Shown piece by piece: positions 1 to 11,404 of a stretch of DNA of 64,000 bases; within the stretch, counting starts at the first letter, position 1, and the number at the start of each line of letters is the position of its first letter. The DNA is from Rhynchospora pubera (Eukaryota > Streptophyta > Magnoliopsida > Poales > Cyperaceae), in assembly GCA_028095005.1 (NCBI GenBank), contig CM051459.1, forward strand, positions 256,170,229 through 256,234,228, in the 5' to 3' direction. A program made the translations under genes and the position numbers. The notes beneath the pieces are model-generated. The model made no database searches, was not told where the DNA came from, and saw only the letters and a list, made by a program, of their open reading frames with translations.

Positions 1-1456
1 TTCATAGATAATTAGGTGAAGCAAGCAGGACAAAGTGATGCCCCAGTTTTAATTTTTTTCGTTGACTGACAAGAAAATGCAAGGTGGTCCCATAATTAAA
101 ACAGTGGTACGGTTTCTTCCTTTTCTTTCTTCTTTTATTAGCTGTCTTTTGCATGATTAAGCAACAGTGGTGCTGTTTTCCTCTCAATTGATGGTCTACT
201 TTCTTGCATGATCTAATTTCGGACCAAAGCGTAAGTTAAACTGTCATTCAACCCTCCCCATTCCCCAACAATGTTGTTTGGTTTTCTCTTACACCAACAT
301 TCTTTTCAGGAGAGTAATAATCTTTTGTGCTGTATTTTGAGTAAAAGCTACTTTAAATCGGAGAATCAGTAGATGCAAGAACACTCAGAAAAAGCAAAAG
401 GTCTGAATAGACCAAAAACCAACACCGCTTTTTGACCAACCAGTGCTTTTGGAATTGTTTTCCTCTTGTGACATGGGCCCCATCACAGGTTCGACCCCAC
501 AAGCTTATGATTATCATAATATCATATTTATTCTTATAATATTTATCTGTTTATCAAGAAAATAATGTTGCTTTTTCTATCTAAGAACTTAAAAGAGAGT
601 TTTCCTCACATTTTGATGCCTAAACGAGATTCAGTTGTAATTTTTTTTTTTGAAAAAAGGCCACCCTGTTTCATTTTGAATAATGAAACAAAATTACAAA
701 GTCTACTAAATAAGCTAACAGCAACTACTACCCACAGAATTCTGAAACCCAAATTTCAATACAGTAGTAGAAATATAAAATGCCTACTTATTAACCTGGA
801 ATGAACTACTACCCAAAGCCATTAGAAAGGCAATTATATCACCAAAACAAGAAATACTTAGCCCAACAAAGTATGCGTATTTTTGAAATGGCCTTATTAC
901 ATCAGAACTTGAAGAGAAACACTAAAATAAAAACTCAGAAGACAAGAGGAAGCGGCCTGTATGCTTTTTGTTTTGTCACCATTTTGTGGTTGTTCAACTC
1001 ACCATGAATCCTGGTAGCTAGGCCTTTCAGTTGTAATTATTCTAATCCTTCTTAGATATCAGAATCAGACGTAAATTTGATGGGAAACAAGGCGGTAACA
1101 GAACTGAAGAAAAACAACGGAAGGAAATTTACCATGTTGTCTATAAAAAGTTTGGGTTGTAGCTTTTTAAGGCCTAATTGCTAATTCGTGCCTATATTAA
1201 TATTCTGGGCTTAGTAAGGGTTATGTTCTTAAAAAAAAAGTACAGCCCAACATTACCAAAATTGTTTAACTAACCTTTAATTACAACACATTATCTGCTA
1301 CCGGCATTATCACCACTAACTTTACAAGGGATGCTAAAATCATAGTACCGCTGTACAAATCTGAAATGAAGCTGCAAATAAATACAAACCACAGTACTGA
1401 TATACAAATCTAGAATGAAGCTGCAAATAGAAAACACAACTCTTCCTTGCCTCAGA
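1..1456. other. 3' flank of hydrolase gene 1, no gene seen
   Basis: AT-rich sequence downstream of the minus-strand hydrolase gene. I see no supported coding exon, RNA gene or clear repeat border. The part next to 1456 should include that gene's 3' UTR. Confidence 0.5.
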
Positions 1457-4180
1457 CTAATTGAGAACTTTTTGGAGTTGTTCTTGTGTTACATTCTCTC
1501 TTGCAAGAAAACTCAGAATTAGTTCAGTTACTTTCTCTGGTTTCTCGACATGTGGAATATGGCCACATTCAGGTATCATGTGTAGCACTGAATCTTGAAG
1601 ATCGTTACAGAGCTTCTGCATACATACGACCAAAGAAATTCTTTAGAATACCTCATGTGAGTGTAAATTAAGTACGCTAGCAATAACAATCAACACTAAA
1701 TGAATCAATTTGAAACTATTGCAGTCGCATAGCACCTGTCGTAGTGGTAATACTGTTGAGGATTTGTCAGGATCTCACCACAGACATTATTCTGACAACC
1801 ACATTCCATGTGAATATAGTGTACACCAATAATGATAATCAGGAATTCATACTCAAGTGGTCACAACACTACAGCTTTGAATATACTTCAGAAAATAGGT
1901 ATAATTGTTTACTGAGGCTTAATTACACAACTGACACACATGAGGCTTAATTAAAGCTTACAAGCCAAATTGTTAGTTATGTTCTTGGTTTCCGTTTCAA
2001 TTCCAGCAGAATGATATAGGTCAAAGATAAAACAATTATATAAGAGCAAAAGATTAAGGCATAGAAATAGGAAAAGAATGAACAGTACAATTGCCAGTTG
2101 TTTGTCAATGATCCGGTCACCCTCTCCCCATATGACCAGAGTCTTCTGCTTTACCTACAGACGTATCAATAAGCAAACTTGAGAGCTAGGGAGCTAAATA
2201 AGAAGAGAAGTCGTTCTTGGAGTTGGGTTAGTTCTCTTTGCAAAGCACCGATTTAATTCTTCTTCAACTCCATATTTTGACTCTTAAGATTTGAATGGGC
2301 AAACTGAGTCATAATTGTATGATTAAAGTCAAATTTTATATTCTTTTAGTTTAATTTACTATTTTTCTCGATATGAGCAATTAACATTCCAGGCCGACCA
2401 GCAATTATTCTCGCTATCCAAGGTAATAGCAAATAAAATTTTAAAAAACATGTAACTCCACTGTTTACTGTCATTTGTGTTATGCTGGGCAGCTAGGATC
2501 ACATGTTTTATTATCAAAAATCAATGTTTGGAGTCGAGCACAAGAAGATCAGTGATTTGCCAGCACCCTAAACCAATCCATTGTTCTTAAATACCTGTTT
2601 TATTAAATTAACAACATTATAGCCCCCATCAATCATGAAATCAACAGTTGCATCCTCCCACCAAGGCAAACGACAGTGTAAACGACCAACCTGTTAGGGC
2701 CAAATGCAACAATTTTAAGATATATTTTACTGTACAAGTTACCTCTAGTATATATCTTATACCAGTACTAGTAACTCAGTACTGGCTCAATTGAAATCTA
2801 TACCAAACATCGCAGGAAAATAAAAATACCCTTACATTTGTCCAGTCAAGTAATGATCCCTTGGGGACTTTGTCAAAGGCCAAATTCGTCGCATACAGCC
2901 TCAAAGGAAGGCTCTTCAAAACAAATACCTGCCCGATCAAAAATATCATTAAATGCATCTAGAAGTTTAAGATCAACAAAATTGCATCTGAATCACAGAT
3001 TAAGATAAAAGGTACTGCTATGATGCATTAACACGTACGCCAGCATATGCAAAGAACCTGGGCAGCTTAGCCATATCCCCTGCCCCTTCAGCATACACAC
3101 TTGCATCAAGGAACACCAACTTAGAAACCTATAGGATTAGCAAAATCATCTGTTCAACACAAAATTCTTTAACATTATGTACAGAGTATATAGAAGATAA
3201 GAGAAAATTACTACCGCGTCCGGATAGTTAGCTACAAAATCAATAGCAACCGCAGCACCGAGACTAGGACCCACCAATACCATTGGCTTCTTAATGTATG
3301 ATTTCCACAGCTGATTGCAGTAATAAAAAATCACTCATTCAACCGGATAACAAATTCAGCATGATTCACTAATATGAATTATTGGTAATGTAATGTAACC
3401 TGGTACAAGTTTTTGCGCTTAGTGGCGACATCACACGGTGGGAGTGTCTCTGAAAATAATAAATCATTCAACAAGCTTCCATCCAACTATTGAGTACTTG
3501 AAAAATCTTGTTATTTGGTGTACCTAAGTCCGAAAAACCCCAACCAAGTATATCAATAGCCCATGCCTCCACTCCAGCATCCTCAAGCAACGGGTAGACG
3601 TATCTCCATTCTAAACAAGAACTGTAGGATAATTACTATCAGGAATTGATGGAGAATAATAGATATATAGAACAAGGGAAAAAGAAGACTGGTAATCACT
3701 TAGAGACAATTGATACCTGTCAAAACCATGAAGAAGAACAACTGGTTCATTACTGTTCTGATGCAGTGGTCTGACACAGCTACTCATTATTGCACCCTTC
3801 TCAGAGTCTATCTGAAAATTGTAATGGTCATTATTTTAAACCAGGTAGCAGCTTCCTGTCTGAGATATACCATGTCAGTTTACCAGTACAATATGCTATT
3901 CAATTTATTTTAAAAATAACTCCGCCAAATAGCCTTATCCATACCCAGCCTATACAAACAGATATCCAGAATTATATTCAATAGCACAGAGATATGTTAC
4001 CATAACAGGGACACGCTCAATTCTCTTGGCCAATGCAATAGCGTGGGTATCTTTTATCCTCTCCACCTCCTTGGGGACAAATGGAGGGAAACCTCCTGCC
4101 ATTACCAACACCTTGATTCTAAACCGAGGCAGCATCCCAGAGACACAACTTGTCGCCATTGAGGTGAGGAGAGGAGGCAT
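1457..4180 (-). CDS. alpha/beta-hydrolase superfamily protein, copy 1 (10 exons)
   Basis: Ten coding exons read on the minus strand: 4001-4180, 3717-3811, 3524-3621, 3400-3449, 3215-3310, 3039-3128, 2836-2928, 2595-2690, 2089-2154, 1457-1615. All borders are GT-AG with compatible phases, giving about 340 residues. The fold signature is complete: an HGFD oxyanion motif near residue 88, a GPSLG nucleophile elbow (Ser about 157), a GEGD acid (Asp about 279) and CGHIPH (His about 307). The family holds esterases, epoxide hydrolases and lipid hydrolases; the substrate cannot be deduced here. I recall the closest type as the plant protein encoded by Arabidopsis At1g13820, from memory only. The roughly 60-residue N-terminal extension could be a plastid transit peptide, which is inference. 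A tandem paralogue lies at 11405-14559. The start ATG at 4180 opens the only long first exon, and the paralogue has the matching MPPLLTSMA start. Confidence 0.9.
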
Positions 4181-4310
4181 CTTTTTAAGCTACCTCCAGC
4201 TGCCCAGTATCATCAGAACAAGTCGAAATCAAATAGGAAAGAGAAGGTCAAGGATAAATAGTGATAAGAGTAGATAATATATCTCGTAACTTTCTCTTGA
4301 AAAGATAAAA

Positions 4311-4382
4311 GGGCATTTGGTCTAGTGGTATGATTTTCGCTTTGGGTGCGAGAGGTCCCGAGTTCGATTCTCGGAATGCCCC
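4311..4382 (+). tRNA. tRNA-Pro (anticodon UGG)
   Basis: A 72-nt cloverleaf. The acceptor stem GGGCATT pairs with AATGCCC and is followed by discriminator C. The anticodon loop TTTGGGT gives anticodon TGG, and the T arm is CCGAGTTCGATTCTCGG. A T4 run at 4391-4394 fits a Pol III terminator. There is no intron and CCA is not encoded, as usual for plant nuclear tRNAs. It is divergent from hydrolase gene 1 and only 20 bp from the target duplication of the next mobile element. Confidence 0.95.
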
Positions 4383-4411
4383 CACTAAAGTTTTCGCGTG
4401 AATTTTAAAAT

Positions 4412-5879
4412 GAGTAAATTTTTTAAGAGGTCCTTAAACTTTGTACATAGTTTAATTTTGGTCATTCAATTTTAATTTGTCTTACCACAGTCACTGAACT
4501 TTGGATGTAGTCTAATTATTTTGGATGTAGTTCAGTAGTCTAATTACTTTGGATGTAGTCTAATTTTAGTCACTCTGTGATCTTTCCGTCTAATTCTGTT
4601 TGCTTTAATCAACTAAGTTGCAAAATAGAGAGCTGAATCAAAGATATCTCGTGGGTCCAATTTCTCATACGGTGATACTGAATTATTGATACAAAACAAA
4701 GAAAAAACACTTCATTCTTTCTCAGTCGATCCCACCTTTCTTCTTTCCTCCGTATCTCTCTTGTCTTCGCTGCCTCCTCCGCCGCGATCCCACCTCCTCC
4801 TACTTTCTTCTCCAGTCTCGCTCCTCTGCCTCCTCCGCCTCTGTCGTCGAAAACATCTCGGCTCTCCTCTCTGATCCTTCAATCGCCACAACACTTTATA
4901 TTTACGATGACAAGATAAGACTTTCGTGGCTAGGATTTAGAAAAGAATTGAAAACATACCCTTCTAGTATCCCCGATGAGAAAATAAAAAAAAACAATCT
5001 CACTCTTAGCTGATTATTAATCTCACTCCTTAGGCCAAATGCTCGAATTTAATTCAGGTTATTAGTGTATATACAAAATAGAATGTAATGATATTGGGTT
5101 CCCTTCAAAAGAGTTGAATAACTTTGATTTTGGGTTTCTCTTCTAAAGAGTTGAAGAGCTTTGATGTGCTTTTTTGCTGACTGCATGAAACACCATTTGA
5201 TATTGCATCTCACTCAGTATTTTGATTTCTGGAGCTACACCAAAATTAAGATTGCATAACCACGACCTTTACATGCTGGAGCAAGAAAGGTCTAGTTGAC
5301 TAGAGGCACTTGCATCTCTATTTTGTATCTTTATCCAATTCAGTCTAATCAAAGTCTTTTTTGAATAAAAAGAAAAGGAAATGGTTAGATGGGTGATTGT
5401 GACGATTGAAAGATAGGGAGGAGATGAGGGGATGGAGGCGGATGGGTGGGAGCGTGGGACTGTGGGAGGCCGGAAGCGAAGGAAGGATCATAGAGCAAAG
5501 CCGAGATGTCTTCGACGGCGGAGGAATTAGAGGAGAGAAATCGAAGAAGAAAGTAGGAGGAGGTTGGATCGCGGCGGAGGAGGCAACGGAGGTAGAAGAG
5601 ATGCGGAGTCGTGGCCTCGTAGCTGAATGGAAGAAAGAGAGGATGGAATATTTTATTTTTTTTATCACCGTAAGAGAAACTGGGTCCACGAGACATCTTT
5701 GATTCAGCTCTCTATTTTGCACCTAGTTGATTAAAACAGACAGAGTTAGACTGAAAGATCATAGAGTGACTAAAATTGGACTACATACAAAATTTAGTGA
5801 CTGTGGTAGGACAAATTGAAATTGAGTGACTAAAATTGAACTATGTACAAAGTTTAGGGACTTTCTAGAAAATTTACTC
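4412..5879. mobile_element. Mutator-like non-autonomous element with long inverted arms
   Basis: The ends are inverted copies starting GAGTAAATTTT and are flanked by a perfect 9-bp duplication TTTTAAAAT (4403-4411 and 5880-5888), the size typical of Mutator-like elements. The inverted similarity runs inward for about 450 bp on each side (about 4412-4890 and 5460-5879) and includes a purine-rich GGAGG-type segment. Open frames in the arms are mirror images of each other and low in complexity, so I do not treat them as genes. No transposase is visible. Confidence 0.85.
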
Positions 5880-5888
5880 TTTTAAAAT

Positions 5889-6890
5889 TAACGGTTCGCG
5901 ATCTAAGAGGGGGAAAGTGCCAAAGTGGGGGCGCCGCGTAGAGTAGTCTGGTTTTTCTCCGAAGAGAAGAAGAGGATATTAAATTAATTTAATTACTTTT
6001 TCTTTTCTGTGAACAGACACCATGCTATACGAATTTGCTTGTTTATTTATTCATTTTTTTGCTTGTTTCGGGAGGAGGTTTGAATTTGAAATTTATTTAT
6101 TTTTTATATCGTGGATTTTTGAAAGTTCACATTTTGGACTTCATGCTATTTTAAATTACGTACTCGGAAAGTTGAATAATATTTCAAAAGTAAAACATTA
6201 CATAAATACAGGAAGCTCGTGATATTCATAACAAATTTGAGAATTCAAACGCGTCCTCACTCATTTAGCTTATTTTTTCCACAAATTGACAGCCAAACAT
6301 AATCGAAGAAATACAAGAAATCAGAAATTAAAAGAAAAAAAACAAAGACTATTGAGTTGAAATCAGAATATAGCAACTTGCACTATTGAGCAATCACATA
6401 GCAAGTGAAACATGGTTCTACAGCGGAATCGCCGGTTGTTACAACTGTTATCAAGAACGATATCTAGCAACAGGTGTGTAGGAATGTTAAAAACAGGAAG
6501 GAAAATAAGGAAGGTAAGAAGATAGGTAGGGTTAAAGCGCTTGTTGGTAGACATATGGTCTCATTACTGGAAAGGAGAAATATGATTCGGGGGACGAGCG
6601 GGGGTTGCTCGATTTTGCACTAGAGGGGTTCTATGAACCCATGATGGTGATGGAAATCGAGGCTTTTCACCTATCACTTGATAATCTGACCCCACAACCA
6701 GAACTCGTACTATTCTAAGAGTTTCGCTCGGTAGATAGCCGAGCCGGGGACGAATCCCAAGCAATGAGACCAAGAGAATGCAGAATGTCTACTAAAGAGA
6801 TCTCCCAAGTGAGAAGTTAAGAAGTGCATGTCCTGAGTAAAAGTAAAAAGATGTCAAGTACCGTCTTGTGTCTCCTTCAATGCTGGTACT
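5889..6890. other. intergenic, no feature seen
   Basis: AT-rich spacer between two Mutator-like elements. A palindromic-looking stretch near 6560-6790 has no tRNA fold or coding exon that I can support. Confidence 0.4.
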
Positions 6891-6899
6891 GCCAACACC

Positions 6900-8181
6900 G
6901 GAATCGTATTCTCTGCTCACCTTCTAAAGATGAGCAAAGTGCTCACCTTTTAAGCGATCCGTCCGATTCTAATCTAATGGTCCGCGCAGAAAAATAAAAA
7001 TTTCTGTATGTTCCGTTTTTATTTTTCCATCTACTCTCCGTCTCTCAATCTCTCTCCCGCTTGTCCGTCTCCCTCTCCGACTCACCTCGTCTCTGACAAA
7101 AGTCGTTCCGGCGACTCCCTGCACCGCTGCCGGAGTACAAAGGACCTTTGGAAAGCCGGTCACAGGGAGAAGAAAATGACACCAATTTCTTCTCCTGTCA
7201 TGGGTTCTTTAGCACTCAATTTGAAGAAGAAATTCTTCAACCAACTTAAAAGAATTGCAAAAATTGGCTCATCAATTTAATTCATCAAATCCAACCTGCT
7301 TACTCATAAGAGTTTTGCGAAGTTTCCAGGAAGGGGTACGAGACATCAATTTGAGTTAAAATGAAACAATGAGGTGGAAGCACCAATTATGCTTTTTGGC
7401 AATCTGTTACATGGGCAAGCTATTTGTAAATATACATAGAAACTATCTCTTGATATATCTTTATCTCTATCTTTGGCACTGTAAATGCTAGCTTCCCTCA
7501 AATTTACACGGAAATGCAGTAAAACACAACATCAATGAAGGTTGAAAAATAAAAATGTTACCAAAAGAGGAAAAAGAATCTTTGAAATTATTTCATAGAA
7601 CTTTGAGTGCATATGCAAATCATCCTAGACAGTTCTATTAAAGCACCAACATACTAGTAACTATATGATTTCACTTAAATTTGATGTCCCTAAATAGAAT
7701 CGTAGTGTTAAAAGTTGCGACAGTTTTGTTCATGCTTCTTAGATAAGTAAAGCCTTTCACTTAATATTTTTTTTTTCAAACTAACCATCTTATACGAATT
7801 GAAACTTTATAATTTTGCATTTCTTTTAAGTTGGAGGAAGAATTTCTTCTTCAAATTAATTGAGTGCTAAAGATCCCATGACTGGAGAAAGAAAGTGGTG
7901 TCATTTTCGTCTCTCTGTGACCGACTTTCCAAAGGTGATTTGTACTCCGACAGCGGTGCAGGAGGTCGCCGGAACGAGTTTTGTCAGAGACGAGGTGAGT
8001 CGGAGAGGGAGACGGACAAAGCGGGAGAGAGATGGAGAGACGAAGAATAGATGGAAAATTAAAGATGGAACATACATAAATTTTTTACTTTTCGCGCGGA
8101 CCATTAGATTGGAATCGGACGGATCGTTTAAAAGGTGAGCACTCTGCTCACCTTCCAAAGATGAGCAGAGGATACGATTCC
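6900..8181. mobile_element. Mutator-like element with ~380-bp inverted arms
   Basis: The ends begin GGAATCGTATTCTCTGCTCA on the left and the inverse of GGAATCGTATCCTCTGCTCA on the right. The arms (about 6900-7275 and 7795-8181) stay similar over nearly 400 bp. The flanks are GCCAACACC (6891-6899) and GCCAAACAC(C) (8182-8191), a 9-bp duplication with one inserted base. There is no transposase. The open frames inside are arm sequence read on both strands. Confidence 0.75.
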
Positions 8182-8191
8182 GCCAAACACC

Positions 8192-9383
8192 GGTGGATGG
8201 GGCTTGTTCCATAACAGGTAAAGGGTGATCAAAGAAAAGATATTTGGTAGTTTCAGCTTTTGTCAATTGGCCAGGCACACAGCCTTGTATAAATTCGATT
8301 GATTCCGATAACAATATTTTCTAAAAGAAATAAATAAAATTTGATTCCAATGAGATTTCAAAACAACAAAAGCTGAGTTATTTGATCTAGTGATTTCGCT
8401 CTATTTTTCAAACTAAGTGATCCTTTGTTTGATTTATAGAGAGAGCATTTATTTTCAAATTTTTTATAATAAAATTGTTAGTTTCAAACGAACCTTAAAA
8501 AAAAAAGAAAAAAGAGAGATTTCAAAACAAGAACATATTCGAGTGGTCAAAATCAATCGTTGATCTGTGCCACCCAGTGCGTACCTACTTCCTCCCTTGT
8601 CCTCACCTCATGTCGACTCTCCCCACATCCGGACTAGTATCCTGTGTAGACCTTTAGAGATCTGCAGAGGGCGGACCTTCGACCCGAATCGTCCAATCTT
8701 ATCTCGACGGACAAATTTTTACGGACTGCAGGAATCTCGATGGGCCTGGTACTAATCACGGGACATCCATCATTAATCGGACGGTTCAATCAGAAGTCTC
8801 CCTTCTACGGAGGAAGTGAATCCCCCTACCCCTCTGTCTTGGTGCCATCGATCTCCTCCCCCAACCTGCACAAAACTAATTGTCTTGGTTAATACGTTAA
8901 TTATTCGAGTAAAAAAAATCTAATTATGCTAGTTAATATTTTAATTATCCTGGTAAATATGTTAATTGGATAAGGGCATGATAATAGGGATGGTGGGAGA
9001 AAGCTAATGGTGATAAACAATTCTGATTTAATTTTTCATCGTCAAATTTCAATAATACAATGACTTTATTCAAATTTATGCTATCGAATTATTTTGAAAT
9101 TGTAGGCATCATTTCTTTTTTTGAATGTTAGTTTGAAGATAACGATTTTGTTATCAAGAAATTTGAAAATAAATGCTCTTTAGGCGTCATTGCTTAATAC
9201 TAAAGTATGCTAAGCATTGGCCATTGATACTATCTCGGATTCTCGGTAAATTGGAATGAATTCAATTTAAATTAAGGACCACTGACCCTAAAAAAAAAAA
9301 AATTTAAGGACCACCGAATTGGCACTTATTAGATAAGCGTCTTTGAACTTTGAAGTACACAAACTGTTTATCCAAAAAAAAAA
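8192..9383. other. intergenic, no feature seen
   Basis: No gene or bounded repeat that I can support. The stretch 8560-8870 is richer in GC and open for 62 codons but resembles no protein I know. Confidence 0.4.
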
Positions 9384-10315
9384 GGAAAAATTGGATATAA
9401 CCCCCTACAATCTTATCTAATTGGATATAACCCCCTATAATCTTTAAAATTGGATATAACCCCTTCCAATCATGTGTATTAAGGATATAACCCCTTTCTT
9501 TTGATTTTAGCTATTTTTTAACTAAAAATAAATAAACATCATAAAAATTGACCAAAGTACCCTCATCCTTTCCAATAACGTTTCACCTTCTGCTCTAAGT
9601 ATCTATGATGCAAAATTCATCATGCATATTTGGGTCCGTTCTCTCCCTCCCTCATTTTGTTCGTCTTTAATGATTTATATATATAACTACAATATGGTCA
9701 ACGCCAAAATATATAGTTATAGCACTTTTTGTTGACCTGTTATTTTGAACAAATATCGGGTGTTGGATGCGTGAAGTATTAATTATGAACTATGCTACGA
9801 TTGAATATGGGTAATGGGTAAATACTTTAACGAAACCTTAATTTCGATTATTAAACTGAAGTAAATTGGAATTCTATATAATAATTTTGAAAAGTTACGT
9901 GTAAGGATTAAAAAGTATCCTCATTTGATTATCACTCCGTTCTTATTCTGTGCAGAGCATACTACCAAAGCTGCAATTTAGGAAAAAATGTACCATCGTG
10001 GGTTTAATATAGAAGGAAGATGTAAGTTTATGGCAAAGTGGAAATGAATGTAGAAGGATCTAAGAGATATTAATGTTATCAGATTGTCTTAGGACGGAAA
10101 GGGAAAAAATGTCAGAAAGAAAGTGAAACTTGTTTGGAGAGGAAGAGGGCAGTTTGGTCACATAAATTTTGTTTTAATTTAAAAATAGTTAAAATCAAAC
10201 AAAGGGGGTTATATCCTTAATACACATGATTGGAGGGGGTTATATCCGATTTTGAAGATTGTAGGGGTTTATATCAGGTTAAAGAAGATTGCAGGGGGTT
10301 ATATCCAATTTTTCC
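9384..10315. mobile_element. Mutator-like element with repeated GGATATAACCCCCT ends
   Basis: Inverted termini begin GGAAAAATTGGATATAACCC. Within each end the unit TTGGATATAACCCC is repeated three to four times (9391-9495 and, inverted, 10203-10310). Both flanks are A-runs, so a 9-bp target duplication in poly-A is possible but cannot be proved. The 932-bp element carries no recognisable coding sequence. Confidence 0.7.
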
Positions 10316-11404
10316 AAAAAAAAAAGGTACACAAAACTGACAAACATCCTAGTACTCCGGACCACAACATTAATTGCAATCTCTTCTGTTCATTTGTTGC
10401 CTAATGCCTACCCTCTGTTGGAACTTGGAAGTAAAACCTTCTCCCAGGCATTCCATGGTGCAATATTTTACTTGGTTACCCCACAAAATTTGATGGGATT
10501 GTTGAAGTACTGGACTTTTACAGGTCATTGTTCTTTGTTCCGGTCTGATGGAATTGTTTAGATCGGTTATCTGATCTTTTTATTGGTGGTTTAAAGGCCT
10601 TGGGCAGTAAAGAGGGGATCTGCTACATGGAAAGGGGCGGCTTTCCACGTTCGTAGGTCCCAACCACTTACTTGTCAAATTAGACCTGTCCTGCTGTCCA
10701 GCTACGGTCCAAATTAGTTTGATTCCTATCATCCTATGATATCATATGCATTTTCGCAAGGGGATCTGTAATCTGTTGAACTTGGCAGCTTAGAGAGGAC
10801 AATTCCCCAATGAAGCTTACAGCTGCCATGCTTATTTAATTTTGCTGTTATAATCAAAAGAGAAGCAATACAGACTAGCTACTTGATAGAAAGTTAAGGG
10901 GGTGTCAAACACAAAACTAGAATAGTGAAAGATAACCAAAAAGCTCAAAATATTACGGAAGAGATTTCCAACCATTTCTTCACTGGTAGTGATTATCTTA
11001 ACTGTTGCATGTAATGCCCCTTTGGCAAATTTGCAACTCAAATTCCAGCTTGTAAATATTTTCTTTATTATAATTGCTGTAGGCAACTTGCCGATCAGCC
11101 TTCTAAAAATATATGGAAGAGATTTCAAGCTTAGTTTAAGTGTGAAATTTTCTGGGCATATTACCAGCATTAGGTGCTGTTCTATTAGAACAAACTGCAG
11201 CTGACAATGGAAACAACGAGCAATGGCTATCTAACCTTAACTTACAGCATATCATCTTAATCTAACCTTTAGTTACAGAACTTAGTCCAGACAAACAGCT
11301 GGAAATTATAAACCTATACAATAGAACAAAGCAATAAAAAAAAAAATGCGAAACTACTATAAAATAGGAACCTCCTGAAGCTGTTATCTTACTGTATTCT
11401 CTTT
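10316..11404. other. 3' flank of hydrolase gene 2, no gene seen
   Basis: Downstream of the second hydrolase gene. Short stretches such as the CTAACCTTTA motif near 11220-11280 recall the matching 3' flank of copy 1 near 1270, consistent with the duplication extending past the stop codon. Confidence 0.4.

Noticed and set aside
5345..5722. Overlapping long open frames on both strands, up to 125 codons
   Set aside because: They lie in the arm of the Mutator-like element at 4412-5879, are mirrored in the other arm with shifts, and are low-complexity Ser/Pro or Glu/Gly/Arg sequence.
6560..6790. tRNA-like or snoRNA-like hairpins
   Set aside because: No consistent cloverleaf or box motifs could be built from the sequence.
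7860..8314. Open frames of 92 and 137 codons
   Set aside because: They run through the right arm of the 6900-8181 element and across its border into the flank; the left-arm copy does not keep the same frame open.
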